Shown here piece by piece: positions 1 through 9,410 of a stretch of 64,000 bases of DNA (position 1 is the first letter of the stretch; each line of letters starts with the position of its first letter). Below the pieces are notes generated by a model. The model did no database searches, was not told the DNA's origin, and saw nothing but the letters and a program-made list of their open reading frames with translations. Where the stretch lies: assembly GCF_004151245.1 (NCBI RefSeq), contig NZ_JUIW01000010.1, positions 124,001 through 188,000 on the forward strand, written 5' to 3'. A program made the position numbers and the translations under genes. Source of the DNA: Flavobacterium beibuense (GTDB taxonomy: Bacteria > Bacteroidota > Bacteroidia > Flavobacteriales > Flavobacteriaceae).

Positions 1-2
1 TT

Positions 3-827
3 GGTAAGCAATGGATTGAGGAGAAATATGGTAACCTTTTCCAGATGTACCAACAAATTACAGATGAGAATCCGTATGAAACCCCAATGAAAATCTATCC
101 TGCGGTACACTATACCATGGGTGGTGTTTGGGTTGATTATAACTTACAAAGTACAATTCCGGGCTGTTTCGTTGCGGGTGAGGCTAACTTCTCAGATCAC
201 GGAGCTAACCGCTTAGGTGCTTCTGCACTAATGCAGGGTCTTGCAGATGGTTATTTTGTACTTCCTTATACAGTTTCTGACTATCTTGCTAACGACATCC
301 GTACAGGTAAAATCTCAACTGAATTACCAGAGTTTGCTGAGGCAGAGAATAATGTAAAATCTCAAATAGATAAGTTCCTAAACAATAACGGTTCTAAATC
401 GGTAGATCATTTCCATAAGAGACTTGGTCACATCATGTGGAACAAAGTAGGTATGGCACGTAACGAACAGGGACTAAAAGAGGCTATTCGTGAGATAGAC
501 GAGCTTAGAAAAGAGTTCCACGAAAATGTTTATGTTCCGGGGGCTGCTAACGAGCTTAATACGGAGCTTGAAAAAGCGCTTCGTGTTGCCGACTTTATGG
601 AACTTGGTCAGCTTATGGCTATGGATGCATTACAGCGTAATGAGTCTGCCGGAGGTCACTTTAGAGAAGAGTATCAGGATTCTGAAGGAGAGACACTTCG
701 TGACGATGTTAACTTTAATTTCGTAGGTGCCTGGGAATATGGTGGCAGCGATATTAATGCAGAGACACTTCATAAAGAAGTTCTTAATTATGAGTATATT
801 AAAATTGCCGCAAGGAACTACAAATAA
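3..827 (+). CDS. sdhA: Succinate dehydrogenase flavoprotein subunit, C-terminal part (5' end outside window)
   Basis: The reading frame is open from the left window edge, so this is the C-terminal ~274 residues of a protein normally about 670 aa in Bacteroidota. SdhA oxidises succinate to fumarate with covalently bound FAD in the TCA cycle and the respiratory chain, on the inner face of the cytoplasmic membrane. Visible family signatures are [10 protein letters not shown] (substrate and FAD region) and [18 protein letters not shown], the conserved FAD-binding Gly-rich stretch, followed by the helical C-terminal domain. The iron-sulfur subunit gene follows 12 bp downstream on the same strand, giving the usual sdhA-sdhB order. 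The sdhC gene is presumably upstream, outside the window. Confidence 0.95.
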   Translation, partial: GKQWIEEKYGNLFQMYQQITDENPYETPMKIYPAVHYTMGGVWVDYNLQSTIPGCFVAGEANFSDHGANRLGASALMQGLADGYFVLPYTVSDYLANDIRTGKISTELPEFAEAENNVKSQIDKFLNNNGSKSVDHFHKRLGHIMWNKVGMARNEQGLKEAIREIDELRKEFHENVYVPGAANELNTELEKALRVADFMELGQLMAMDALQRNESAGGHFREEYQDSEGETLRDDVNFNFVGAWEYGGSDINAETLHKEVLNYEYIKIAARNYK

Positions 828-839
828 AATTCAACAGAA

Positions 840-1598
840 ATGGCTTCAAAATCTATAAATATAAACCTTAAAATCTGGCGTCAGAAAGATGCTAAATCTA
901 AAGGACAAATAGAGACTTACAAACTTGATAATGTTTCTACTGCCAGTTCTTTTCTTGAAATGCTTGATCAGCTTAACGAACAGCTTATCAACGAAAGAAA
1001 AGAGCCTGTGGCTTTTGACCACGACTGCCGTGAAGGTATTTGCGGTATGTGTTCATTATATATTAACGGACGTGCACATGGTCCTGCATCTAAAGTAACA
1101 ACATGCCAGCTGCACATGAGATCTTTTAAAGATGGTGATACTATTTATGTTGAACCATGGAGATCTAAGGCTTTCCCTGTAGTGAAAGACCTTATTGTTG
1201 ACAGAAGTGCTTTTGACCGTATCCAGCAGGCAGGTGGTTTCGTTTCTGTAAATACTTCAGGACGAACTATCGATGCTAACGCTACTCCTGTTCCTAAACA
1301 TGACGCAGACAGAGCTTTTGAAGCTGCTGCATGTATTGGTTGTGGTGCTTGTGTGGCCAGCTGTAAAAATGGTTCGGCTATGCTTTTCGTTGGTGCAAAG
1401 GTTTCTCAGTACGCTTTATTACCACAAGGTAAAGTTGAAGCTACAGAGCGTGTACTTAACATGGTAAGACAAATGGACGATGAAGGATTTGGTAACTGTA
1501 CTAATACAGGGGCTTGTGAGGTTGAGTGTCCTAAAGGAATATCTCTTGAGAACATTGCCCGTATGAACAGAGAGTATCTGTTTGCAAGTGTAAAATAA
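840..1598 (+). CDS. sdhB: Succinate dehydrogenase iron-sulfur subunit
   Basis: This 252-aa subunit passes electrons from SdhA FAD to the quinone pool through three Fe-S clusters. The N-terminal plant-ferredoxin-type [2Fe-2S] ligands are C63-REGI-C68-GM-C71, with a further Cys downstream. The C-terminal helical domain has [11 protein letters not shown] (C165, C168, C171, C175) and [14 protein letters not shown], which bind the [4Fe-4S] and [3Fe-4S] clusters. Length and order match the SdhB/FrdB family of Bacteroidota type B enzymes with one di-heme membrane subunit. It is the last gene of the operon, and a strong hairpin terminator starts about 20 bp after the stop codon. Confidence 0.96.
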   Translation: MASKSININLKIWRQKDAKSKGQIETYKLDNVSTASSFLEMLDQLNEQLINERKEPVAFDHDCREGICGMCSLYINGRAHGPASKVTTCQLHMRSFKDGDTIYVEPWRSKAFPVVKDLIVDRSAFDRIQQAGGFVSVNTSGRTIDANATPVPKHDADRAFEAAACIGCGACVASCKNGSAMLFVGAKVSQYALLPQGKVEATERVLNMVRQMDDEGFGNCTNTGACEVECPKGISLENIARMNREYLFASVK

Positions 1599-1619
1599 GA
1601 ATCAGTTCTTATCGATATA

Positions 1620-1650
1620 AAAAAAGCACCCGATCAAGGGTGCTTTTTTT
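1620..1650. terminator. Bidirectional terminator between sdhB and the HTH regulator
   Basis: Stem AAGCACCC / GGGTGCTT with a 6-nt loop, preceded by an A-run and followed by T7, so it can work on both strands. It separates the convergent sdhB and regulator genes. Confidence 0.85.
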
Positions 1651-1651
1651 A

Positions 1652-4570
1652 TTATTCATTTTCCTGTGTTTCTTCTGCCTCTTTTGCGATGCCTTCAAGA
1701 AAAGATACAAAGTTGTCTTCATGGTTTACGTTAAGCTTTTTACGAACCCTGTAACGGGCATTTTCCACACCGCGAAGGGAAATGTTAAGCAGGGGAGAGA
1801 TTTCCTTATTGGTAAGGTCCATTTTAACGAAGGCACAAAGCCTTAATTCCCTTTTGGTAAGGGTAGGGTTTATCTCCTTAAGCCTCTCAAAGAAATTATG
1901 GTGTACTTTCTCAAAGTTAACATCAAACACTTCCATGTACTCTTCTCCAATTTTATGCTGGTTCAGCTTTTGGAACATCTCTAATATTTTCTTACGGGAG
2001 TCGTCGTTCTTAACGCTTTCCTTTAATTGCTTCAGGTCGTCTGTAATCTCAGAAAAGATGTCTTTTTTACTTGCAAGCAGCATGGTATAGTTAGCCAGTT
2101 CCTTACTTTTATTGAGTACGTCTTCTTCTAGGTGCATTTTGTCGAGGCTCATCTGTTCTTTGTCACGTTGCAGTTTTAACTGCTCAAGTTCCAGTTCCAG
2201 TAGTTTTTTTGCTCTCTGTGCCTCTTTTTGGCTTTTTAGATGGTCTCGTTCCATGCGGTTGCTTATATAGCGTATAATGGCAAATAAAAGTACTATAGCG
2301 GCAATTATATATAAAATGTAAGCCAGAGTGGTTTGATACCATTTAGGTAATATGGTAAAGTTATAAACGGCTTCGGTGCCCGATAGTCCGGCAGTGTTGC
2401 GGCTTCTTACCTTAAATTTATAATTGCCCGGCCTTAAGTGGGTATATTCCTTATAGGCAATGTTTTGCCAGTTAGACCAGTTTTTATCTACATTTTCCAA
2501 CACATAGCTATATTGTACTTCGGTACCATGTGGCATTTTTGGTGTGGCAAACTCAAAGCGCAATATATCAGTTTGGTTGGGTAATGTAATGGGTTCGCTT
2601 TCGTTAGTGGTTAGCGGAAGCAACTTCAGTTCCTGATCTTTGGAATAGGAAATTTGGGTTAAAGTTGTGTTTATCCCGTTACTGTTCTTATTGTTTTCTA
2701 TGTTGTATAAATACAGTCCTGTAGTGGTGCCAAAAAGGATAGAGTTTGAGCTTAGGCTCACAATGCACTCCATTCCCCTGTTAAAGCTACCTTTAAGGTT
2801 AAGGAAAAGATCTTTGTGAAGGGTAGGGTGTTTTTCGTCGGTAAAAAAGTAGCCTGCCTCATCATCCTGTACAAACCAGGTTTTGTTTCCGTACTGGGTT
2901 AGTTTTCTTGTGTTTTTTGTGCTGTCCAATATGGAGTTTAGCTGTGCATGAGGGATAAACTTATTCTGGGCAGCATCAAACCTATAAATGCCGGTATTAG
3001 TAGTAAAAACTATCTCGTTTTGCCAACGGGTCAAGTTTACGTTAAAAGAAGAACCAAGTCCGTTTTTATTGGTAAAATGGTCTACGGAACTAACCCTTTG
3101 ATAAGACGGATTGATTCTTATCCTAAAGACACCTTTATACCCATGACATACCCAGTAAGTATCCGGTTCATCGGAGGCAAGTATGTCTCTTGAAGATTCA
3201 TCAAATCCTGTAATCTTATTGTGTAGGATCCAGTTGCCTGAATTGTTTTCAAGAAGGTAAATCCCATTATAGTGTGAGGCCAGGTAAAATCCTTTCTTGT
3301 TTTTTACAGGTGTGACTTTCCAAAAACCACTAACGCCACCTATTTTTATAGCCTGTCCGTCCTCTATTTTAAATAATCCGTTATCATGCCCCACAATAAT
3401 ATCGCCTTCCAAAAGCTGTAAAGACCATGCCTGACCGTGCAGGTTAGGGACTTTTTTAAATTCCGGTGCCATCGAGTTAGAGTTTTGGCTCGAGTAATAT
3501 ACTCCCTGATTAGTTGCGAGGTAATATATTCCGTTATGTAACAAAGCATCGTAAACAGATGCCTTATTGAAAAGGTAAGTATAAGGTGATTTAAAGTCTA
3601 TAAAGGCAAGGCCAATATTTTGCATGGCCCAAACATTATTTGAAGCGGTTTTATAAAGTTGATGTATAACAGCATCCTGAAGGTTTTGAAAAACACCGGG
3701 TGTTTTAAGTACTTCACCCTTATTGTTTATTACCAGTATTTTGGAACTAAGCGTGCCAAGGAAAATAGCATCTGAAGAATATCGGATAGCAGATATAACC
3801 TGATCTTTAGGCAGGTTGGTGAAAACATTGTTTAAAAGCTGCATTTTTCCGGTTTCAGGATTGGCATCATAGATATTACCTGATTTAACCGATACCAGTA
3901 GTTTATTATTGGCAGCGGGTAATATAGCAGCAATTTCCTCATTATTAAATTCATCGGCAGTAAATACCTGAACAAGTTCACGTCCTTTACTGTCAAGTTT
4001 TAAGAGACCGTGGTTTGCATCCTGAATGTAATAGTTATTACCTGCAAGATTAGAATAAATAAAAGAGGTCGAGGCAGGAATATGGGTTGCCGTTTTTCCG
4101 GTAATTATAATCAGTTCATCAAAAGCACGGCAAAGTATCTTATTGTTTAGCGAATGTATCTGCCATATGTTCTCAATGTTTTTGCCTTCCAGTTGAAGGT
4201 CTTCAATTAATGACCTGTAAAAGTATCTCCCGTTGGAGTCCTTCTGTATTGTGCCTATCTCATTATAACCACCGGCATATATAGTGTTGTTCGGAGTAGT
4301 TAGCAAACTGCGAACCGAAGAATTATTAGGCAGGTTTATTTTTTGCCAGTGTTCACCGTCAAAAATTATAACACCATCATTGTTGCCAAAAAAAATGGTT
4401 CCGTCCCGGTCTTCACACATAGCCCAAAACTGAGGGTCGGCATTAAAATCATTCCGGACGTACTGTTTTATCTTTCCGGAAAATGCCTGAAGTGCAGTGT
4501 CCTGGGTTTGTGCAAAAAACGATAAATGAAAAAAAATGACTGTTAAAATGTAAAAAATGTTTTTTTTCAT
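1652..4570 (-). CDS. Triple-Tyr (Y_Y_Y) beta-propeller sensor with LuxR-type HTH, PUL regulator
   Basis: A 972-aa membrane-spanning regulator. A signal peptide (residues ~1-20) is followed by a long periplasmic region of beta-propeller-like repeats and a Y_Y_Y domain ending in FKVRSRNTAGLSG. One membrane helix lies at about residues 745-768. A cytoplasmic charged coiled coil follows, and a C-terminal helix-turn-helix at ~903-947 (TKRELRLCAFVKMDLTNKEI, then a VENARYRVRKKL recognition-helix region). There is no histidine-kinase core, so it differs from classical hybrid two-component sensors. In Flavobacteriia such proteins are found next to susCD loci. Here it is transcribed divergently from susC across a 385-bp gap, which suggests it senses the glycan and controls the locus. 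The ligand is not known. Confidence 0.85.
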   Translation of the reverse strand: MKKNIFYILTVIFFHLSFFAQTQDTALQAFSGKIKQYVRNDFNADPQFWAMCEDRDGTIFFGNNDGVIIFDGEHWQKINLPNNSSVRSLLTTPNNTIYAGGYNEIGTIQKDSNGRYFYRSLIEDLQLEGKNIENIWQIHSLNNKILCRAFDELIIITGKTATHIPASTSFIYSNLAGNNYYIQDANHGLLKLDSKGRELVQVFTADEFNNEEIAAILPAANNKLLVSVKSGNIYDANPETGKMQLLNNVFTNLPKDQVISAIRYSSDAIFLGTLSSKILVINNKGEVLKTPGVFQNLQDAVIHQLYKTASNNVWAMQNIGLAFIDFKSPYTYLFNKASVYDALLHNGIYYLATNQGVYYSSQNSNSMAPEFKKVPNLHGQAWSLQLLEGDIIVGHDNGLFKIEDGQAIKIGGVSGFWKVTPVKNKKGFYLASHYNGIYLLENNSGNWILHNKITGFDESSRDILASDEPDTYWVCHGYKGVFRIRINPSYQRVSSVDHFTNKNGLGSSFNVNLTRWQNEIVFTTNTGIYRFDAAQNKFIPHAQLNSILDSTKNTRKLTQYGNKTWFVQDDEAGYFFTDEKHPTLHKDLFLNLKGSFNRGMECIVSLSSNSILFGTTTGLYLYNIENNKNSNGINTTLTQISYSKDQELKLLPLTTNESEPITLPNQTDILRFEFATPKMPHGTEVQYSYVLENVDKNWSNWQNIAYKEYTHLRPGNYKFKVRSRNTAGLSGTEAVYNFTILPKWYQTTLAYILYIIAAIVLLFAIIRYISNRMERDHLKSQKEAQRAKKLLELELEQLKLQRDKEQMSLDKMHLEEDVLNKSKELANYTMLLASKKDIFSEITDDLKQLKESVKNDDSRKKILEMFQKLNQHKIGEEYMEVFDVNFEKVHHNFFERLKEINPTLTKRELRLCAFVKMDLTNKEISPLLNISLRGVENARYRVRKKLNVNHEDNFVSFLEGIAKEAEETQENE

Positions 4571-4955
4571 GTGACGTGTTAAGAGTTTGTCATCGTGTTG
4601 TTAAATAATAACATACGAAAACGATGTAAAAATAGCTTTTTGAGGCCAAACAAAGCTATTAAAAAGATTGAAATTAGCAAGAAATATTTTTACATAAAAA
4701 ATTGTCTTGTAGTTTTTTATAAAAAAAAAGTAACTAAAAAAGTAGTTAGTTTTCCTAAATGGTGTAAATAAAGTGTATTCAATTTTTTATAGGATACATT
4801 ACATAATTATAATTTGGCGTCAATCAAAATTAAATCGAAAACGATTTCGGTTTTGCTAAAATTATTGTTTTCTCAATTTGGCCGTTTGGGAATACAAAAA
4901 TGGAAAGTAAAACATTGTTTTTCATTAGTTTAAACTTAACTCTAACTTACAATCT
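4571..4955. promoter_or_regulatory. Divergent regulator-susC intergenic region with a repeated CGAAAACGAT motif
   Basis: This 385-bp AT-rich gap must hold promoters for both divergent genes. The 10-mer CGAAAACGAT occurs twice, at 4616-4625 near the regulator start and at 4836-4845 in front of susC. The second copy is inside a perfect palindrome, AAATCG-AAAA-CGATTT (4832-4847). These are good candidate operators, possibly for the adjacent HTH regulator or a LacI-like protein. No clear RNA gene or small ORF was seen. Confidence 0.45.
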
Positions 4956-7892
4956 ATGAGATTCAAAAACTACTTAATTTTATTAGTGTTGTTTTTTTCG
5001 GCAGCAGCCTTTGCTCAGTCAGGGCAGGTAAAAGGTACTGTTAAGGAAGAAGCAGCCGGCTTGACCCTGCCGGGCGTTAATGTACTGGTTAAGGGTAAAG
5101 AAGCTAATACATCTACAGATATAGATGGTAATTTTACCATACAGGCTGTACCGGGAGATGTTTTAGTATTTACTTATATTGGCTATGCCACACAGGAAGT
5201 TTCGGTTATTGATAACAGGAATATTGATATCACACTAACCGAAGATGCTACCGAACTTAATGAGGTAGTAGTTGTGGGATATGGTTCACAAGCCAAAAAA
5301 GATATAACGGGAGCTGTTGCCACTATAGATGGTGAGAAGTTTGAAAACCGTGTAAACAACCAGGTTAGCAGCCTTATGCAGGGTCAGGCAGCCGGTGTTC
5401 AGGTTATCTCAAACTCAGGTAAACCAGGTGGAGGCTTTAGTGTACGTGTTCGTGGTACAAGTTCAATTACAGGAGGTAGCGACCCTATTTATGTAATTGA
5501 CGGAGTTGTAACTTCTGATACGCGTTCTCTTAACCCAGCTGATGTAGAGAATATTTCTATACTTAAAGATGCTTCGGCAGCTGCAATTTACGGTTCTCAG
5601 GGTAGTAATGGTGTTGTAATCATCACTACTAAACAGGGTAAATCGGAGAAACCGGTTATTACCTATGATACTTATGTAGGATTCCAGACTGTATGGAAAA
5701 AAATTGATGTTTTAAACGCAGCTCAATACAGGGATTTAATGGAAGAGATGGGTAGAAATACTAACTGGGATTTATATACTGCCGATACAAACTGGCAGGA
5801 TGAAGTGTTCCAGACAGGTTTCTCTAACAACCAACAGGTGTCTGTATCCGGTAAATCTAATAAAACATCTTACTACATGTCCGGTGGTTATGTTAACCAG
5901 GAAGGTGCTGTAAGAAGTGCACAAATGAAGAGAAAAACATTTAAAGTAAACCTTGACCAGGAAGTTACAAACTGGTTAAAAGTAGGTACTCATTTTAACT
6001 ATGTTGATTACAATGATGTAGATGTTACAGATAACTCAGCTGTAAACCAGGGGGGTGTTATCCTTGGGGTATTAACTACTCCACAAAATATAGGTATCTA
6101 TAATGAGAACGGTACTTTTACAAGTAACCCGTTCCAGGATTGGGAAAACCCAATTTCAAGTACCGATGCAGCACAAAGAGGCTATAGAAACCAGAGGGTT
6201 TTCGGTAATGTATATGCAGAAGTTGAGTTCTTAAAAGGATTAAAATACAGATCTGCTTTGGGTATTGATTTCAGTAACGCTAAAAGTGATTATTTCCTTG
6301 ATCCGTACCGTACAAGCTATGGCCGTGCTATGAAAGGTATCAGCCGTTACCAGACATGGTTAAACAATTACTACAATTTCGAGAATACATTAACTTACAA
6401 CTTTGATGTAGAGAAACACCATTTTGAGGCTCTTGTAGGTACAGTTTACCAACAATGGCGTGCAGAAAACAGCAGTATTGAAACAAGAAACTTTGCCGGC
6501 GATGCTATTACAACTCCAAACGGAGGTTCCCAAATTGTAACTGCTACTGCAGACAAAACAGAGCAGGTTAACTCTTCGGTTATTTCAAGACTTAACTATT
6601 CATTTGATGACAGATATTTATTAACAGCAAACTTCAGGGCAGATGGTTCTACAAAATTCGGACCTAACCAAAAATGGGGTTATTTCCCTTCATTCTCTGC
6701 AGGATGGAGAATTTCTAACGAGGAATTTTTCTCAGAAGTTACAGCAGTTAACGATTTAAAATTAAGAGCAGGTTGGGGACTTGTTGGTAATGATACAGGT
6801 ATTCCTAACTATGCATGGTATGGTACTGTAGTGCCTGGATCTAACTATCCTATTGGTGGTGTTACTCAGCCTGGTAATTATCCGGGAAGAATTCAGAATG
6901 AAGACCTTAAATGGGAAGCTTCTGAGCAGCTTAACATCGGTATAGATGTGGCATTGTTTAATAACAGAATACGTTTCTCTGCCGATTACTACAAAAAAAC
7001 AAGTAACGACCTTTTACTTGATGTGCCGATCCCAAGAGCTACAGGATTTAATTCTGCACTAATGAATGCAGGTGAAATTGAGAACAAAGGTTTTGAATTT
7101 GCAATAAGTTCTGTAAATATGGACGGCGAGTTTAGATGGACAACCGACTTAAACATGTCTTTCAACAGAAACAAAATTACCAGCCTTGTAGGTGAAACTA
7201 TCTCTACAGGAGGAGTTGCCGGAAGAGGAGATGCAGTTCGCCTTGAAGAAGGCCAGCCTGTAGGAACATTCTACGGTTATGAGTGGGGTGGAGTAGATCC
7301 TGATACAGGTGATGTATACTATATAGGTGCTGACGGGCAGCCTACATTTAACCCTACAGATGATGACCGTAAGATTATAGGTAATCCAAATCCGGATTTC
7401 ATTTATGGTGTTACTAACAATTTAAGCTATAAAAACTTTAACCTTAATATTTTCTTCCAGGGTTCTCAGGGTAACGATATTTTCAATGCTACAAGAATTG
7501 AGACTGAAAGTATGATAAACTCTAAAAACCAGTCGGCAGCAGTATTAGACCGTTGGCAGCAACCAGGTGATATTACAGATATCCCGAGAGTTTCAACAGA
7601 TGGTAGTATAGCTAATTCAAGAATATCTACAAGGTATATAGAAGACGGTTCATACTTAAGGCTAAAAGCAATAACATTAAGCTACAACTTCACTAAAAAT
7701 GTTACTGATAAAATAGGTCTTAGTAATTTAAGTATCTATACAACAGGAGAAAACCTGTTTACCATTACTAATTACAAAGGATTTGACCCAGAGGTTAACT
7801 TCGCAGGTAACAGTACACAGGTATACGGTATAGATTATGGAACATACCCTCAAACAAGAAATATAATTTTTGGTATAAGGGCATCACTTTAA
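4956..7892 (+). CDS. susC-like: SusC/RagA-family TonB-dependent outer-membrane receptor
   Basis: A 978-aa outer-membrane transporter that imports oligosaccharides using TonB energy. Signal peptide MRFKNYLILLVLFFSAAAFA is followed by a carboxypeptidase-D regulatory-like domain (~residues 23-95, GQVKGTVKE...LPGVNVLVKG). The SusC signature LNEVVVVGYG comes next at ~100, then the plug domain (IRG-type RVRGTSSITGGSDPIYVIDG) and a long beta-barrel ending in the aromatic-rich C-terminus GIRASL. Length is typical of the family. SusD is 19 bp downstream, and the two products are expected to form the pedal-bin complex. Confidence 0.96.
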   Translation: MRFKNYLILLVLFFSAAAFAQSGQVKGTVKEEAAGLTLPGVNVLVKGKEANTSTDIDGNFTIQAVPGDVLVFTYIGYATQEVSVIDNRNIDITLTEDATELNEVVVVGYGSQAKKDITGAVATIDGEKFENRVNNQVSSLMQGQAAGVQVISNSGKPGGGFSVRVRGTSSITGGSDPIYVIDGVVTSDTRSLNPADVENISILKDASAAAIYGSQGSNGVVIITTKQGKSEKPVITYDTYVGFQTVWKKIDVLNAAQYRDLMEEMGRNTNWDLYTADTNWQDEVFQTGFSNNQQVSVSGKSNKTSYYMSGGYVNQEGAVRSAQMKRKTFKVNLDQEVTNWLKVGTHFNYVDYNDVDVTDNSAVNQGGVILGVLTTPQNIGIYNENGTFTSNPFQDWENPISSTDAAQRGYRNQRVFGNVYAEVEFLKGLKYRSALGIDFSNAKSDYFLDPYRTSYGRAMKGISRYQTWLNNYYNFENTLTYNFDVEKHHFEALVGTVYQQWRAENSSIETRNFAGDAITTPNGGSQIVTATADKTEQVNSSVISRLNYSFDDRYLLTANFRADGSTKFGPNQKWGYFPSFSAGWRISNEEFFSEVTAVNDLKLRAGWGLVGNDTGIPNYAWYGTVVPGSNYPIGGVTQPGNYPGRIQNEDLKWEASEQLNIGIDVALFNNRIRFSADYYKKTSNDLLLDVPIPRATGFNSALMNAGEIENKGFEFAISSVNMDGEFRWTTDLNMSFNRNKITSLVGETISTGGVAGRGDAVRLEEGQPVGTFYGYEWGGVDPDTGDVYYIGADGQPTFNPTDDDRKIIGNPNPDFIYGVTNNLSYKNFNLNIFFQGSQGNDIFNATRIETESMINSKNQSAAVLDRWQQPGDITDIPRVSTDGSIANSRISTRYIEDGSYLRLKAITLSYNFTKNVTDKIGLSNLSIYTTGENLFTITNYKGFDPEVNFAGNSTQVYGIDYGTYPQTRNIIFGIRASL

Positions 7893-7911
7893 TTAACAGA
7901 ACAGTATTATT

Positions 7912-9396
7912 ATGAAAAATAAGAAAATAGTTTTTTCACTTTTATTGGCAGGTTTTTTATTCACTGCATGTGAAAACGGCCTGGATGATACACCTATTTC
8001 CCAATCCATAAAAGATAATGCCTATACATCGGGAGACCAGATTGAGGCAGCGCTTACAGGGGTGTACGAATCATTCCAGGGTAACGATTACTATGTATGG
8101 GATCATGTATTATTTTCTGATGTTCGTTCAGACAATCACTATGCAGGAGGAGATAATCCTGAGGTTTTCCAGATAGAGGCAATTAATGTTGAAACGGCAA
8201 ACAGCAGGGTGCTTAATGCATGGGGAGCTATATTTAATGCCATTGCAAAAGCAAATGTGGTATTGGAGCAAACACCAAACGTAACCCAGCAAATAACAGA
8301 GGAAAGAAGAGAGCAGATAATGGGTGAGGCTTATTTTTTAAGGGCTTATCATTACTACACACTTGTTAGGTTATTTGGAGGCGTGCCAATCTTTACTGCG
8401 CCGGTCAACTCAGCAGATCCTTCGGTTACAAGAAGGCCAAGAAGTACAGCTGAAGAAGTTTACGCTCAGATAATAGAAGATTTAGAGACAGCAGCTTTAA
8501 TGTTGCCTGATACATATGGTGATGATGCAAGCGTAAATAAGGCCCGTGCAACTAAAGGTGCAGCCTATGCATTATTGGCAAAAGCCTATGCTCAAAAACC
8601 TAACCCTGATTATGGTCAGGTAATAAGCTATGCAAACATGGTACTTACAAGCCCTGCAGGATATAATCTTATGGGTAGTTATGCTGAACTTTTTGACGGA
8701 AGCCACTACAACAATATTGAGTCTATCCTTGAAGTACAGTATTTAGGAGGTAACGAAGGTTCTTGGGGACCACAAATGCACCTGCCGCCATCAATAAGCG
8801 GTGATACATGGAGAAAGTTTGTTACTCCTTCTCATGATCTTGTTGATGCTTTTGATTCTGAAGGTGATGATATTCGTAAAAATGCAACCATACTTTTTGA
8901 AGAAGTAAGCTGGATAGATGAGTACTGGGGTAACGCTTCAGGAAGCTCAGTTCCTTTTGCTTATAAATGGAAAAATGCAATGGGATGGGCAAGTTCAGAC
9001 CATATTTACCTACTTCGCTTATCAGATATAATCCTTCTAAAAGCAGAAGCTCACAATGCACTTGGTGATATTGCATCTGCAGAGACAGAAGTTAATAAAG
9101 TTAGGCAAAGGGTTAACCTGCCTGTACTTACGGCAGCACAAACAGCTTCTACAGCTGTTATGAAACAGGTAATATTAAAAGAAAGAAGACTGGAGCTTGC
9201 TCAGGAAGCACACCGTTGGGACGACCTTGTTAGAAATGGTGTTGTAGTAGAGGTTATGAATGCCGTTGATGATATAGATTTAAGAGATGATCAGCCTGTA
9301 GATTACAATATGGATGAGCATGAAATCTTCCTGCCTATACCTCAACAGGAAATAAGCAGAAACCCTAACCTTGAGCAAAACCCGGGTTATAATTAA
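7912..9396 (+). CDS. susD-like: RagB/SusD-family glycan-binding lipoprotein
   Basis: A 494-aa surface lipoprotein that caps the SusC barrel and binds the glycan. The lipobox is LLAGFLFTAC with the lipidated Cys at residue 20. It has the SusD TPR-rich N-terminal region (GEAYFLRAYHYYTLVRLFGGVPIFT) and the C-terminal signature LKERRLELAQEAHRWDDLVRNG, ending EISRNPNLEQNPGY. It sits 14 bp before the first GH30 gene, so transport and hydrolysis are probably co-transcribed. Confidence 0.96.
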   Translation: MKNKKIVFSLLLAGFLFTACENGLDDTPISQSIKDNAYTSGDQIEAALTGVYESFQGNDYYVWDHVLFSDVRSDNHYAGGDNPEVFQIEAINVETANSRVLNAWGAIFNAIAKANVVLEQTPNVTQQITEERREQIMGEAYFLRAYHYYTLVRLFGGVPIFTAPVNSADPSVTRRPRSTAEEVYAQIIEDLETAALMLPDTYGDDASVNKARATKGAAYALLAKAYAQKPNPDYGQVISYANMVLTSPAGYNLMGSYAELFDGSHYNNIESILEVQYLGGNEGSWGPQMHLPPSISGDTWRKFVTPSHDLVDAFDSEGDDIRKNATILFEEVSWIDEYWGNASGSSVPFAYKWKNAMGWASSDHIYLLRLSDIILLKAEAHNALGDIASAETEVNKVRQRVNLPVLTAAQTASTAVMKQVILKERRLELAQEAHRWDDLVRNGVVVEVMNAVDDIDLRDDQPVDYNMDEHEIFLPIPQQEISRNPNLEQNPGYN

Positions 9397-9410
9397 TAAA
9401 AAATGATATT

